The notes under the pieces are model-generated. The model saw only the letters and a list, made by a program, of their open reading frames with translations. It was not told where the DNA came from and searched no databases. A stretch of DNA of 33,202 bases. It comes from Sphaerospermopsis kisseleviana NIES-73 (GTDB taxonomy: Bacteria; Cyanobacteriota; Cyanobacteriia; Cyanobacteriales; Nostocaceae). Within the stretch, counting starts at the first letter, position 1. Each line of letters starts with the position of its first letter. Shown piece after piece: positions 1-7,838 of the stretch. The stretch covers positions 4,847,791-4,880,992 of the forward strand of contig NZ_AP018314.1 of the NCBI RefSeq assembly GCF_002368075.1. The letters are read 5' to 3'. The position numbers were made by a program, and so were the translations under genes.

Positions 1-39
1 CACCAGTCACCAGTCCCCAGTCACCAGTCCCCAGTCACC
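1..39. repeat. STRR heptamer array (CCAGTCA type)
   Basis: Tandem copies of CCAGTCA, alternating with the variant CCAGTCC, begin at the window edge, so the array may extend further left. The unit is 7 bp, typical of the short tandemly repeated repeats of heterocystous cyanobacteria. Confidence 0.9.
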
Positions 40-543
40 TATTGCTTAATTTTGGCTGAAATCAACTGATAATTCCGAACAAAAACGTAAAACATTTAAA
101 GATAATTTCTGAAGTTTTTTTTGAAGGCTGAACAGTCACACATTAACATCAATCTCAAGGCATACTTGGTTAAGACGATTATGATTTGAGGAGAGCATTT
201 TGACTTACTCTGGTGTTTACTACAAGTTCGGAGTCATCGGGTGGAGATTAATTTTCCGATAAAGCCTTATATACTGCCACATATCGGACAATAATTGCTC
301 GTATTTGGCTATAACTCGCTTCCCAAAAGATAGGCGTTTAAGCTGAAAGAGGGAACACTGCTCTCATTTTGCCAATAAAATCAGGAGTAAAGTCCAGATT
401 ATCTGGGTTTTATGTAGCAGTTTAATAGAAGCGATTATAAAGAAGAAAAGCCCTATGTTTACTTCTGTCTTAGAAAAACCCAATCAAGGGTATGTTTTGC
501 CACATAGCACTCAAGCAATACAAGGATTTTAGAGGGTTGGCCA
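40..543. other. non-coding leader of the DUF151 gene, no clear feature
   Basis: This AT-rich stretch of about 500 bases holds no supported gene. A small stem (CCAGA/TCTGG at 394-406, followed by GTTTTA) could be a weak terminator for a gene left of the window, but the loop is only three bases. I see no recognisable riboswitch or convincing promoter. Confidence 0.4.
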
Positions 544-1041
544 ATGATTGAAATGAGAGTCGCTGGTATAGCTTTAGATGCCATAACCCGTAGTCCGATT
601 GTACTCCTGAAAGATAGTTCAGATCGTCGGGCTTTACCAATTTATATCGGTCAGGATCAAGCTAGGGCGATTATGGGTGCTATGGAGCATCAAAAACCCC
701 CTAGACCTTTAACTCATGACTTGATGGTAAATGTTTTGGAAGCATGGAATATGACCTTAGAAAAGGTGATAATTCATTCTTTGCAAAAGGATACATTCTA
801 CGCTGCTTTAATTGTGCAGCAAGGAGAGGTAAAAAAAGAAATAGATTCTCGTCCTAGTGATGCGATCGCCATTGCTTTACGGACAAATGCACCGATTTGG
901 GTGATGGAAGAAGTGGTAGCAGATGCTTCTATTCCCGTTGATCGTGATGCGGATGAAGCTGAACAACAAGCTTTCCGGGAATTTGTTTCTAATCTTCGTC
1001 CTGAAGATTTAATCAAGCGATTTGGTAACGGTGACGGTTAA
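544..1041 (+). CDS. bifunctional nuclease family protein (DUF151/BFN domain)
   Basis: A 165-residue protein that matches the DUF151 (bifunctional nuclease, BFN) family almost end to end. Family members in plants and bacteria have been reported to have RNase and DNase activity; in cyanobacteria the role is unproven. Recognisable features are the N-terminal MRVAGIALD strand, the VLLKDSSDRRALPIYIG segment (about residues 20-36), and the family block SRPSDAIAIALRTNAPIWV (about 102-120) followed by an acidic C-terminal helix. Size is normal for the family. The ATG is the first in frame and agrees with homologues. A HIP1 site at 862-869 sits inside the DAIAIAL codons. An STRR begins a few bases after the stop codon. 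Confidence 0.88.
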   Translation: MIEMRVAGIALDAITRSPIVLLKDSSDRRALPIYIGQDQARAIMGAMEHQKPPRPLTHDLMVNVLEAWNMTLEKVIIHSLQKDTFYAALIVQQGEVKKEIDSRPSDAIAIALRTNAPIWVMEEVVADASIPVDRDADEAEQQAFREFVSNLRPEDLIKRFGNGDG

Positions 1042-1045
1042 ATAG

Positions 1046-1107
1046 GGGACTGGGGACTGGGGACTGGTGACTGGGGAAGAAGCAGGGGAGCAGGGAGCAG
1101 GGAGCAG
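1046..1107. repeat. STRR arrays (GGGACTG and GGGAGCA units)
   Basis: Just after the DUF151 stop codon come about four copies of a GGGGACT/GGTGACT unit, then copies of GGGAGCA. The orientation relative to the upstream gene is the stop-containing one (TGACTGG). Confidence 0.85.
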
Positions 1108-1128
1108 AGGGAAATTATTTGTATTTTC

Positions 1129-1190
1129 CCAATCACCAATCACCAATCACCAATTACCCATTACCCATTACCCATTACCCATTACCCATT
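1129..1190. repeat. STRR array (CCAATCA then CCATTAC), abutting a start codon
   Basis: Copies of CCAATCA followed by about five copies of CCATTAC run directly into the ATG at 1191. This orientation has no stop codons, so the reading frame of the next gene stays open back to a TTG at 1119. Confidence 0.9.
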
Positions 1191-2321
1191 ATGCAATATC
1201 GACGTTTTGGTAAAACAAATTTAAAATTATCAGTGTTTTCTTTGGGAACAATGCGTTATTTAAATAACGTAGAAACTGCTCATCAAACTATTGAAAAAGC
1301 TTTATCTTTAGGTATCAATCACATAGAAACTGCTAGAGGTTATGGTAAAAGTGAGGAGTATTTAGGTACAGCAATAAAAAGCGGTTTATCAGTACCAAGA
1401 AATCAATTATATATCACTACTAAAATTCCTCCCTGTGCTGATGCTGACACCATGCATCAGTACATTGATGAATCTTTACAACGTTTAAATTTAGATTATT
1501 TAGATTGTTTGGGTATTCATGGTTTAAATACTAAGCAACATTTAGAATGGGTAGAAGCTAAAAATGGCTGTATGCAAGCTGTTCATGAAGCTGTAAATGA
1601 TGGCAGAGTTAAACATATTGGTTTCTCTACTCATGGTGCTTTAGAGATTATTTTGGCAGCAATTAATACAGATTTATTTGAATTTGTGAATTTGCATTAT
1701 TATTATTTTTTCCAACGTAATAATTTAGCGATTGAAGCAGCTACAAAAAAAGATATGGGTGTATTTATTATTTCTCCTGCTGATAAAGGAGGAAGACTTT
1801 ACACACCACCAGACAAATTAAAAGAACTGTGTCAACCTTTCACACCTTTAGAATTAAATTATCGGTTTTTATTGAGTGATTCCAGAATTACAACTTTAAG
1901 CGTCGGTGCTGCAACTCCAGAAGAATTAATTGCACCTTTGGCAGTTTCTCATAATATTAATGAGTTAACAACAGAAGAGATAAAAGTTTTTAAAAACTTA
2001 GAAAATCAAAAGAATCAAGTTTTAGGAACTGATAAATGTAGTCAATGTTATGCTTGTTTACCTTGTCCTGAAAATATCAATATTCCTGAAGTTTTAAGAT
2101 TAAGAAATTTGGCAGTTGCTTATGATATGATTGATTATGGAAAATATCGTTATGCAATGTTTGAAAATGCGGGTCATTGGTTTCCCGGAATGAAAGGAAA
2201 TCGGTGTACAGAATGCGGTGATTGTTTACCGAAATGTCCTGAAAATTTAGATATTCCTGCTTTATTAAATGATACCCATGAAAGATTAAATGGGAAAGGG
2301 GGGAGGAGGTTGTGGGGTTAG
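1191..2321 (+). CDS. aldo/keto reductase with C-terminal 4Fe-4S clusters
   Basis: A 376-residue protein of the predicted oxidoreductase type that joins an aldo/keto reductase TIM barrel to a ferredoxin-like tail. The barrel starts with YRRFGKTNLKLSVFSLG and carries the active-site region ETARGYGKSEEYLG (residues about 46-59, Tyr51), a Lys in ITTKIPP (about 78) and a His in GIHGLN. The tail has two Cys clusters, CSQCYACLPCP and CTECGDCLPKCP, each suited to bind a 4Fe-4S cluster. The substrate is unknown. The frame is open upstream to a TTG at 1119, but those 24 codons are made of STRR sequence, so the ATG at 1191, where family homology starts, is preferred. No clear ribosome binding site is visible because the repeat occupies its place. 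Confidence 0.9.
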   Translation: MQYRRFGKTNLKLSVFSLGTMRYLNNVETAHQTIEKALSLGINHIETARGYGKSEEYLGTAIKSGLSVPRNQLYITTKIPPCADADTMHQYIDESLQRLNLDYLDCLGIHGLNTKQHLEWVEAKNGCMQAVHEAVNDGRVKHIGFSTHGALEIILAAINTDLFEFVNLHYYYFFQRNNLAIEAATKKDMGVFIISPADKGGRLYTPPDKLKELCQPFTPLELNYRFLLSDSRITTLSVGAATPEELIAPLAVSHNINELTTEEIKVFKNLENQKNQVLGTDKCSQCYACLPCPENINIPEVLRLRNLAVAYDMIDYGKYRYAMFENAGHWFPGMKGNRCTECGDCLPKCPENLDIPALLNDTHERLNGKGGRRLWG

Positions 2322-2366
2322 ATATTTTGTCAGAATCAGAATGTCCAGGATTAAAACATTAAATAT

Positions 2367-2578
2367 TTTTTGTCAGAATCAGGATGTCCAGGATTTAAGG
2401 ATTTTCAGGATGGAGATATTTAATATTTTCAGAATATGATTATATTACTTTCGATATAAAGATTTTAAATGTTTTTTGATAAATACTATATTATTACAAT
2501 CTCCAAATCATCTTGAACACAATCCCAATAAAAATCCTGAAAATCCTCAAATCCTGGATATCCTGATTCTGACAAAAA
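2367..2578. repeat. 212-bp element bounded by 45-bp inverted repeats
   Basis: The arms at 2367-2411 and 2534-2578 match as inverted repeats at 43 of 45 positions. Each reads TTTTTGTCAGAATCAGGA and onward in its own direction. The arms are about 120 bases apart, and a further GGAGAT/ATCTCC pair lies inside. A partial direct copy sits at 2325-2352. The element fills the gap between two convergent genes. It may act as a two-way terminator or be a non-autonomous mobile repeat; similar TCAGGAT repeats are common in Nostocales intergenic DNA. Confidence 0.85.
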
Positions 2579-2584
2579 CCTCAT

Positions 2585-5500
2585 TTACTCAATCGGAAAC
2601 CCAGGAATAATTTGATCAATATCTTCCATAATACGTAAAGTTTCAGTTAACACAACCACGATTTTTTGATAATGGATAATTTCATCATTTGATAATTTGC
2701 GTTTAGCATTTTTTCTATCTTTTAACCATTTATCTAAAACTTGATATCCACCAATTTTAACTTCCCAGATATGTTGAGGAATATCTGTAAAATAATTCTG
2801 TTTATTAATATAAACTCTCTGTAATTCTGAATTATAGGTGACTTCAGTAATTTGATGATCTCCTATTTCCTGATATGTTGTAATTAAATTATTCAGAAGA
2901 TCAGATTTCATTAAATGTAAATTTACTAATGCTTCTCCTTTGTTTGCTAAAGCATTAAATAGATTTTGATTACTTGTCAAAGGAAGACGGGGAAAATCTA
3001 TTTTGAGAAATTCAGCGTATCTACTGCGATAAGTAGGACTATGAAAAATAGCATAAGCATAGTAAAATATTTGTTCTGGGGTGGGTGTTTTACCAAGTTT
3101 ATTTTTAATCGCTTCTAAAAATTGAGTAGATAAATTAGGAGTTTTTTCTACAAAAAGATTTGTTTGATCATTATCTGTATTTGGGTATGTATACAGGAGA
3201 AATAAATAATTAGTTTCTCTAGTTTTATTAGAAATAGCGCAACATTCTATAATTTGATCAGAAACACTCACTAAACTCCATTCTCCAGATTGAGACTGTT
3301 GACGACATAAAATCAAACCAATATTATTTAATTTATTTACATTTTGCATGATTTCATTTCTAGTTAACTCTACGACATCCTGATGATGATAGTAAAACCT
3401 TGTATCAAAGGGACGATAGAAACAAGTAGTAAAATAATTCATCCAATCTAGATTACTAGATAATAATTTTCTTTTGATACTAATTTTCCAATCACGAGTA
3501 TCTCGCAGATCATAAATATTAACTAATTTATCATCTGTTATATCTAAATTTCTAAAATCTTCTATTCTTTTACGTAATTGTTGTAAATCAAAATCTATAA
3601 CAAAGTGATCTCGATGAGTCTTAACACCTGTTGAATTTACAGGAAAAATATCTGTAACACTCCAACCTTGATTATATTCTGTAGCTAAATCAAAATTTTT
3701 CGGTGCAAAAAAATAATTAGGTGCAGTAGGTTTAACCTCTATCCAATTAACATTATCTAAACTTGTAGACTCTAAAAAATTATATTTTTCCTCCCGACAT
3801 CCCCACAAATCATAATAGAAAACCTGCGCTAACTCCTTCACCCCATCTCTAGACTTATAAGCAGTAGAAAAATAATCAGGTGCGCTTTTTTCCCTAACAG
3901 CAATTAAAATCGCTACCCCTTGCTGAATATCAAAAACATTTTCATCAACACCCCCATCTGGTGAGGTTTCTTTTAATAAAGAATTACCATGTAAATCCAT
4001 TATATATAAAGTATCAAAATATTTCAATAACTCCTCTCTCATTCCTCGATGAATCAAACCATTAATATACGAATGATTAGTAATAAAACCGATAATTCCA
4101 TAACCTTGAGGAGTTTTTTGAATTTGATATTGTGCAAACCGAATAAATTTAATATAATCATCATCTAAAGGTTGAATATTTTTCTCACCTTCTAATCTCA
4201 CCCTACCTTTATATAATTCTAAAAGTTCCCCAATATGGGTTAATTCTGTAATTGTTTTTCCAGCTTTACCATTTTTTAAAACTTTATTCCACACTAAACC
4301 CGTATATTCAACATCTGCTAAATATTTCTCATCTTGATTTAAAATTCTCTTGCGTTTACTCGCATTCTGTGAACTCACGGAATAGGGAGGATTACCCAAT
4401 ACTACCATAATCGGAATTTCTGTTTTCACATTTGCAGCTTGACTAGATTCTTCCGCGATAATTTGAGTAATACCAGGAATTAAATCACCTTGTTTTATCC
4501 CTTCTTCCAAAGCATTAGTTAAATAGATTTTTAACCTTTCATCCGGTGCAAACTCATATTTAAAATCTGCTAATAATAAACCTAATTTTAAATGTGCTAT
4601 TGTATAAGCAGTCATTAATAATTCAAATCCAAATAAACGATTTAAAACTTCTGCATCTTTTAACCACAGATTCCATCTATCAACACCATATTTAGCAACA
4701 TTATCACGCATTTGTTTAATGACTGCATATAAAAATGTCCCTGTTCCCGTTGCAGGATCAAGAATTGTTACTCGTCTATTACCTAACCCGTATTCTAAAT
4801 CAAAAATATTTCTATCAGTTAAAATATCATTAACTGCACGCACAATAAAATTAACTACAGGTTCAGGAGTATAATAAACACCGCGACTTTTTCTTAAAGA
4901 TGCTTGATAAGCTGCTAAAAATGTTTCATAAAAATGCAAAACCGGATCTTCTGTTCGCGTTTCTCGACCAAAATTTTCTAAAATATTGGTCATATCTATT
5001 GTGTTAAATAATTCTATTAAATTTTCAATTGATTTGTGAATTTTACTAACACTATTAGCACCATTAGCATTAATTACTATATCGAAAAACCCTTTTAAAA
5101 AAGGTATTCTTTCAGTAATATAAATACTAGCATTGGTGCGGTTAAAAACAAAATCTCCTGGGTTTTGTGCATGATTATTTGCATGATTTATTTTTGCAGT
5201 AAATAAACCATAAGCGATAGTTTGGGCGTACATATCCGCAAAACTAGCGTTATCTATATCTAAAAGTAGTAATTTTTTAAATGGTTCTTTTAATTCTTTT
5301 AATTCTTTTAATTCGTCCGTAGTTGTTTCAATAATCAAAGATGATGCAATAGCATTTCTGATAGTTTTAGTATAAGTTGCCATTGCTTTAGCCAAATCAT
5401 AATAGTTATTAATGTCTTTGGCTTTTTGATTAATAAATGACTGTAATAATTCTGTTATCGGTTGTAAATCATCAACCAAAGAAATTTCATTGTCTTTGAT

Positions 5501-5860
5501 ATTAGCTAATTTAGCTATTTTTTCACATTCACCATCTACATACCAACGAAAATCCAGATAATTTGTTAATATAAAATTATAACCAATATTAGATTCTAAA
5601 TAGCGTTTAATTTGTTCAGATTTATCTAACTTACTAATATCAACATTAACATCCTTAGCCTCAATATATCCCACAACCCGATCATTTTTTCTAATAGTCA
5701 GGTCAGGAATACCAGCTTGATTACCTTTTTCTTCCACTATAACATTAACACCAATAATCAAACCCTCTATCAGACGTTCCAAACTAGAGTAATGACTACG
5801 TTCACCACCATGTTTAATCTTGTCTTGTAAATCTTGGATGTAATTATTAAAATCTGACAT
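2585..5860 (-). CDS. Type IIG-like restriction-modification enzyme (N6-adenine methyltransferase with nuclease domain)
   Basis: A 1091-residue single-chain restriction-modification protein. The N-terminus has a PD-(D/E)XK nuclease signature (PDLTI at residue 52 and EAK at 67-69). A helical connector follows. The methyltransferase core starts with GVYYTPEPVVNFIVRA (328-342), has the SAM-binding motif DPATGTGT (368-375) and the catalytic NPPY (490-493), which marks adenine-N6 methylation. The long C-terminal part (about 560-1091) resembles the target-recognition region of Type ISP/IIG enzymes. No helicase motifs are seen, so it is not a full Type ISP enzyme. A short tandem repeat at about 5289-5316 encodes ELKELKELKE in the connector. 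HIP1 sites are absent and the base composition is AT-rich, which suggests acquisition. The start ATG lies 12 bases from a dispersed repeat. Confidence 0.85.
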   Translation of the reverse strand: MSDFNNYIQDLQDKIKHGGERSHYSSLERLIEGLIIGVNVIVEEKGNQAGIPDLTIRKNDRVVGYIEAKDVNVDISKLDKSEQIKRYLESNIGYNFILTNYLDFRWYVDGECEKIAKLANIKDNEISLVDDLQPITELLQSFINQKAKDINNYYDLAKAMATYTKTIRNAIASSLIIETTTDELKELKELKEPFKKLLLLDIDNASFADMYAQTIAYGLFTAKINHANNHAQNPGDFVFNRTNASIYITERIPFLKGFFDIVINANGANSVSKIHKSIENLIELFNTIDMTNILENFGRETRTEDPVLHFYETFLAAYQASLRKSRGVYYTPEPVVNFIVRAVNDILTDRNIFDLEYGLGNRRVTILDPATGTGTFLYAVIKQMRDNVAKYGVDRWNLWLKDAEVLNRLFGFELLMTAYTIAHLKLGLLLADFKYEFAPDERLKIYLTNALEEGIKQGDLIPGITQIIAEESSQAANVKTEIPIMVVLGNPPYSVSSQNASKRKRILNQDEKYLADVEYTGLVWNKVLKNGKAGKTITELTHIGELLELYKGRVRLEGEKNIQPLDDDYIKFIRFAQYQIQKTPQGYGIIGFITNHSYINGLIHRGMREELLKYFDTLYIMDLHGNSLLKETSPDGGVDENVFDIQQGVAILIAVREKSAPDYFSTAYKSRDGVKELAQVFYYDLWGCREEKYNFLESTSLDNVNWIEVKPTAPNYFFAPKNFDLATEYNQGWSVTDIFPVNSTGVKTHRDHFVIDFDLQQLRKRIEDFRNLDITDDKLVNIYDLRDTRDWKISIKRKLLSSNLDWMNYFTTCFYRPFDTRFYYHHQDVVELTRNEIMQNVNKLNNIGLILCRQQSQSGEWSLVSVSDQIIECCAISNKTRETNYLFLLYTYPNTDNDQTNLFVEKTPNLSTQFLEAIKNKLGKTPTPEQIFYYAYAIFHSPTYRSRYAEFLKIDFPRLPLTSNQNLFNALANKGEALVNLHLMKSDLLNNLITTYQEIGDHQITEVTYNSELQRVYINKQNYFTDIPQHIWEVKIGGYQVLDKWLKDRKNAKRKLSNDEIIHYQKIVVVLTETLRIMEDIDQIIPGFPIE

Positions 5861-5872
5861 AAGTCTCTAAAA

Positions 5873-5914
5873 ACCTCTTACCTTTGTGTACTTTGCGTCC
5901 TTTGCGGTTCAATC
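5873..5914. repeat. dispersed TTTGCG-type repeat
   Basis: A repeat built on CTTTGTGTACTTTGCGTCC followed by TTTGCGGTTCAATCA. Related copies are at 28947-28985 (opposite strand, including the flanking CTCTTACC and GGTTCAATCA) and 32041-32069. It sits immediately upstream of the Type IIG gene. Confidence 0.8.
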
Positions 5915-6008
5915 AAATTAAGCCTGGGATAATTTTCCATTGTTAGATAAAAATCAAATGACACATTTGGCTTATTACCATCTTATAGAATTTCTATAGT
6001 CAACCTAA

Positions 6009-6347
6009 TTAATTACTTAATGGGGGAGGAAAACGGATATCTGTGTTAAATTGGTTAATCCTAGAACTTTGATAAATTGGTAAAACACATTCTAAATTTT
6101 CATGGGGACGGGGAATAATATGATGGGAAAGTATCTCACCACCATTCACTTTTAAAACTGATTTTAATCCTTCTGTGACTGCCATTTTTACTTCGGCCAC
6201 ATCACCACGAATTAAAATTGTAATTCTGCCTAAATCGGTATTTTCATAACCTACAAATGTGATTCTAGCTGCTTTACACATTGCGTCTGCTGCTTCCACT
6301 GCTGCGGGAACACCATATACTTCTATCATGCCTAATGCTAATGTCAA
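6009..6347 (-). CDS. carboxysome shell protein, CcmK family (BMC domain)
   Basis: A 112-residue single-BMC-domain protein that should form hexamers in the beta-carboxysome shell, where the central pore passes small metabolites. The domain covers residues 1-90: LGMIEVYGVPAAVEAADAM, then AARITFVGYE, a pore-loop region NTDLGR, IRGDVAEVK and the conserved HHIIPRPHENLE. The tail after residue 92 is longer and more divergent than in CcmK2. The start is TTG: the codon pattern M-x-x-A-x-G-M-I-E matches CcmK proteins, and GAGGA lies eight bases upstream. The gene stands alone rather than in a ccmKLMNO operon or a ccmK3-ccmK4 pair, so it is a satellite paralogue. I cannot tell from sequence alone which one; a CcmK5/CcmK6-type assignment is possible. 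Confidence 0.88.
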   Translation of the reverse strand: MTLALGMIEVYGVPAAVEAADAMCKAARITFVGYENTDLGRITILIRGDVAEVKMAVTEGLKSVLKVNGGEILSHHIIPRPHENLECVLPIYQSSRINQFNTDIRFPPPLSN

Positions 6348-6355
6348 TGTTGTTT

Positions 6356-6360
6356 TCCTC
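6356..6360 (-). promoter_or_regulatory. ribosome binding site fixing the TTG start of ccmK
   Basis: GAGGA on the minus strand lies eight bases before the TTG at 6347. It supports the TTG rather than the in-frame ATG seven codons later as the start. Confidence 0.7.
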
Positions 6361-6436
6361 TTATTGTTAGCTCAAATTTTGTTAGCTCAAATTGGCGTAA
6401 ACCATTAATAAAACCTCAATTCCCAAAGAATTTTCA

Positions 6437-6480
6437 CACTGTCACCTGTCACCTGTTCCCTGTCACCTGTTCCCTGTCAC
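6437..6480. repeat. STRR array (GTGACAG/GGAACAG on minus strand)
   Basis: Heptamer copies GTCACCT and GTTCCCT alternate. On the minus strand the unit reads GTGACAGG, and its TGA is the stop codon (6477-6479) of the DUF3318 gene. Confidence 0.85.
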
Positions 6481-7091
6481 TTACTATAGTTATCTGGAAT
6501 ACCTACAGGTGATAAACCAGCGATCGCTCTTAAATTTTGACACCTAATTAATTCATTAAAATCTAAACCAGAACGCCCTTCAATTTTTGCTACTGTTTCA
6601 ATGGCAGTTAACAAATGTTGGGCTGCTTCTGCTTCTGAATAACCCCGTCTTTGGGCGATAAAAACGGCTGTTGTATCGGCTTTTAATTGTGATGCTTGGG
6701 ATTGATTGATGCGCCAGATTCGCACCCCAGCGAAAGCACTTAATCCCCCAGCTATAATTACACCTATCACATCAGACTGAGCAGCTTCCACTACTCCACC
6801 CAATAACCCTGCTAAAAACACTCCTTGATAAATGTCTGGTTGTATCCACTTCACCCCTGTTAACCAACTTACCTGATGTAACAGTAGTAAATCTCGCTGT
6901 GGTTTTGTCAAGCGTCGCCACAAATCAAAATTAATATATATTGGTCTATCCTGACTCCAGGGTAAGGGAAAAGCGGCATCTATGACCTTGTTTTGCTCTG
7001 GTTTACTGACGATTTTCGTCATCATTCGCCCAGAAGCGGGCATGACATCTAACAAACGGCGAATTTCAATATTTGGCTCTATCATTTTCAT
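6477..7091 (-). CDS. DUF3318 protein, cyanobacterial conserved membrane-associated protein
   Basis: A 204-residue protein that matches the cyanobacterium-specific DUF3318 family. Its function is unknown. The N-terminal half has conserved FPLPWSQDRPIYINFDLWRR and a following LTKPQRDLLLLHQVSWL segment. A hydrophobic Gly-rich stretch (about residues 88-126, GVFLAGLLGGVVEA to IIAGGLSAFAGV) is likely to insert as a membrane hairpin. The C-terminal half is helical (YSEAEAAQHLLTAIETVAKIEG). Start: two ATGs two codons apart (7091 and 7085); the first is used here. The stop codon is provided by the adjacent STRR. It lies upstream of ccmK on the same strand, but the 129-bp gap filled by a repeat argues against a tight operon. 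Confidence 0.85.
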   Translation of the reverse strand: MKMIEPNIEIRRLLDVMPASGRMMTKIVSKPEQNKVIDAAFPLPWSQDRPIYINFDLWRRLTKPQRDLLLLHQVSWLTGVKWIQPDIYQGVFLAGLLGGVVEAAQSDVIGVIIAGGLSAFAGVRIWRINQSQASQLKADTTAVFIAQRRGYSEAEAAQHLLTAIETVAKIEGRSGLDFNELIRCQNLRAIAGLSPVGIPDNYSK

Positions 7092-7153
7092 TATTAGAGA
7101 TAATATTATTATGTATATTAATTTACTACTAAAACTTTACTGAAAATATTTAT

Positions 7154-7384
7154 ATGGACGCTTTTGCTCCCACACCACCAGAATGGACAAATCAAGCAGT
7201 TCACGCTTATGAATTTTGCTGTCCCAAATGTCACTCTAGCAGTAGAGAAGCGGTACAAGTTTGGTTAAATCGGCGATCGCCTGTGACAACACCAGAAAAT
7301 CGTCGCAAATGGCAAGAATTTTACCTGTGTCATTGTGGTTGTGCTTGGTGGGCTTGGAGTAGCGATCGCAAAGCTCCCAACTAA
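7154..7384 (+). CDS. small Cys-rich (zinc-ribbon-like) conserved cyanobacterial protein
   Basis: A 76-residue protein divergent from the DUF3318 gene, with 62 bp between the starts. It has a CPKC knuckle (about residues 24-27) and a second CHCGC group (about 59-63), spaced as in a zinc ribbon. It also has a Trp-rich tail (CAWWAWSSD). Two HIP1 sites (7273-7280, 7362-7369) within 230 bp mark it as resident cyanobacterial DNA. The function is unknown; a structural zinc site is inferred from the Cys spacing only. Confidence 0.72.
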   Translation: MDAFAPTPPEWTNQAVHAYEFCCPKCHSSSREAVQVWLNRRSPVTTPENRRKWQEFYLCHCGCAWWAWSSDRKAPN

Positions 7385-7581
7385 TATCAATCACGTCTGT
7401 ACGGACGTTTGCGAAGTATGCTGGAAGCATCAGCATTGGGCAATCAATGATCAATTTTTGTCTAAGGTTAAGCTGTTGTGCATTTAATTTGTATAAGTGG
7501 AACAGGCATCTTGCCTGTTAAACAAGAGTTCAGAATATTAGGATTATACAATTTAGCTGTGTAACAGCTTATTTTCCTGTA

Positions 7582-7746
7582 AGAGGATGTTTGAAAAGTT
7601 TTTAATGTATAAATAAACCCCTCTCCAAACCTCTCCCCGACGCGGGGAGAGGCTTTGAAACCCCCATTCCCTTGTAGGGAAGGGGGGAAGGGGGGTTAGG
7701 TTTCTAGAGATTATCGGTTTCATCTAATACTTTTCAAACAACCTCT
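7582..7746. mobile_element. MITE-like element, 165 bp with 18-bp terminal inverted repeats
   Basis: The ends AGAGGATGTTTGAAAAGT (7582-7599) and its near-exact inverse at 7729-7746 (17 of 18) frame a core with two strong hairpins. One is CCTCTCCCC/GGGGAGAGG at about 7629-7653 and the other is CCCCC..TTCCCT/AGGGAA..GGGGG at about 7662-7686. It has no coding capacity, so mobilisation would need a transposase from elsewhere. No clear target duplication is visible. Confidence 0.8.
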
Positions 7747-7748
7747 AA

Positions 7749-7813
7749 GGGCGAAGCATTCGGACGATCAATTATCAATTTTTATCACAGGCTATTTTCC
7801 GAATGCTTCGCCC
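7749..7813. repeat. 16-bp perfect inverted repeat (GGGCGAAGCATTCGGA)
   Basis: Arms at 7749-7764 and 7798-7813 are perfect inverse copies with a 33-base loop. They lie directly after the nanE stop codon on the minus strand, so the transcript could form a terminator-like hairpin. The same TAGGGGCGAAG word recurs at the right edge of the window (33190-33201). Confidence 0.8.
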
Positions 7814-7838
7814 CTACTTCGCCCCTACTTCGCCCCTA
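7806..7838. repeat. 11-bp tandem repeat, three copies (CTTCGCCCCTA)
   Basis: Three exact 11-bp units overlap the 3' end of the nanE-like gene. On the minus strand they encode the last residues and the TAG stop. Confidence 0.9.

Noticed and set aside
1119-1190. TTG-initiated N-terminal extension of the aldo/keto reductase
   Set aside because: The 24 extra codons are translated STRR sequence with no homology to the family. The ATG at 1191 starts the conserved barrel.
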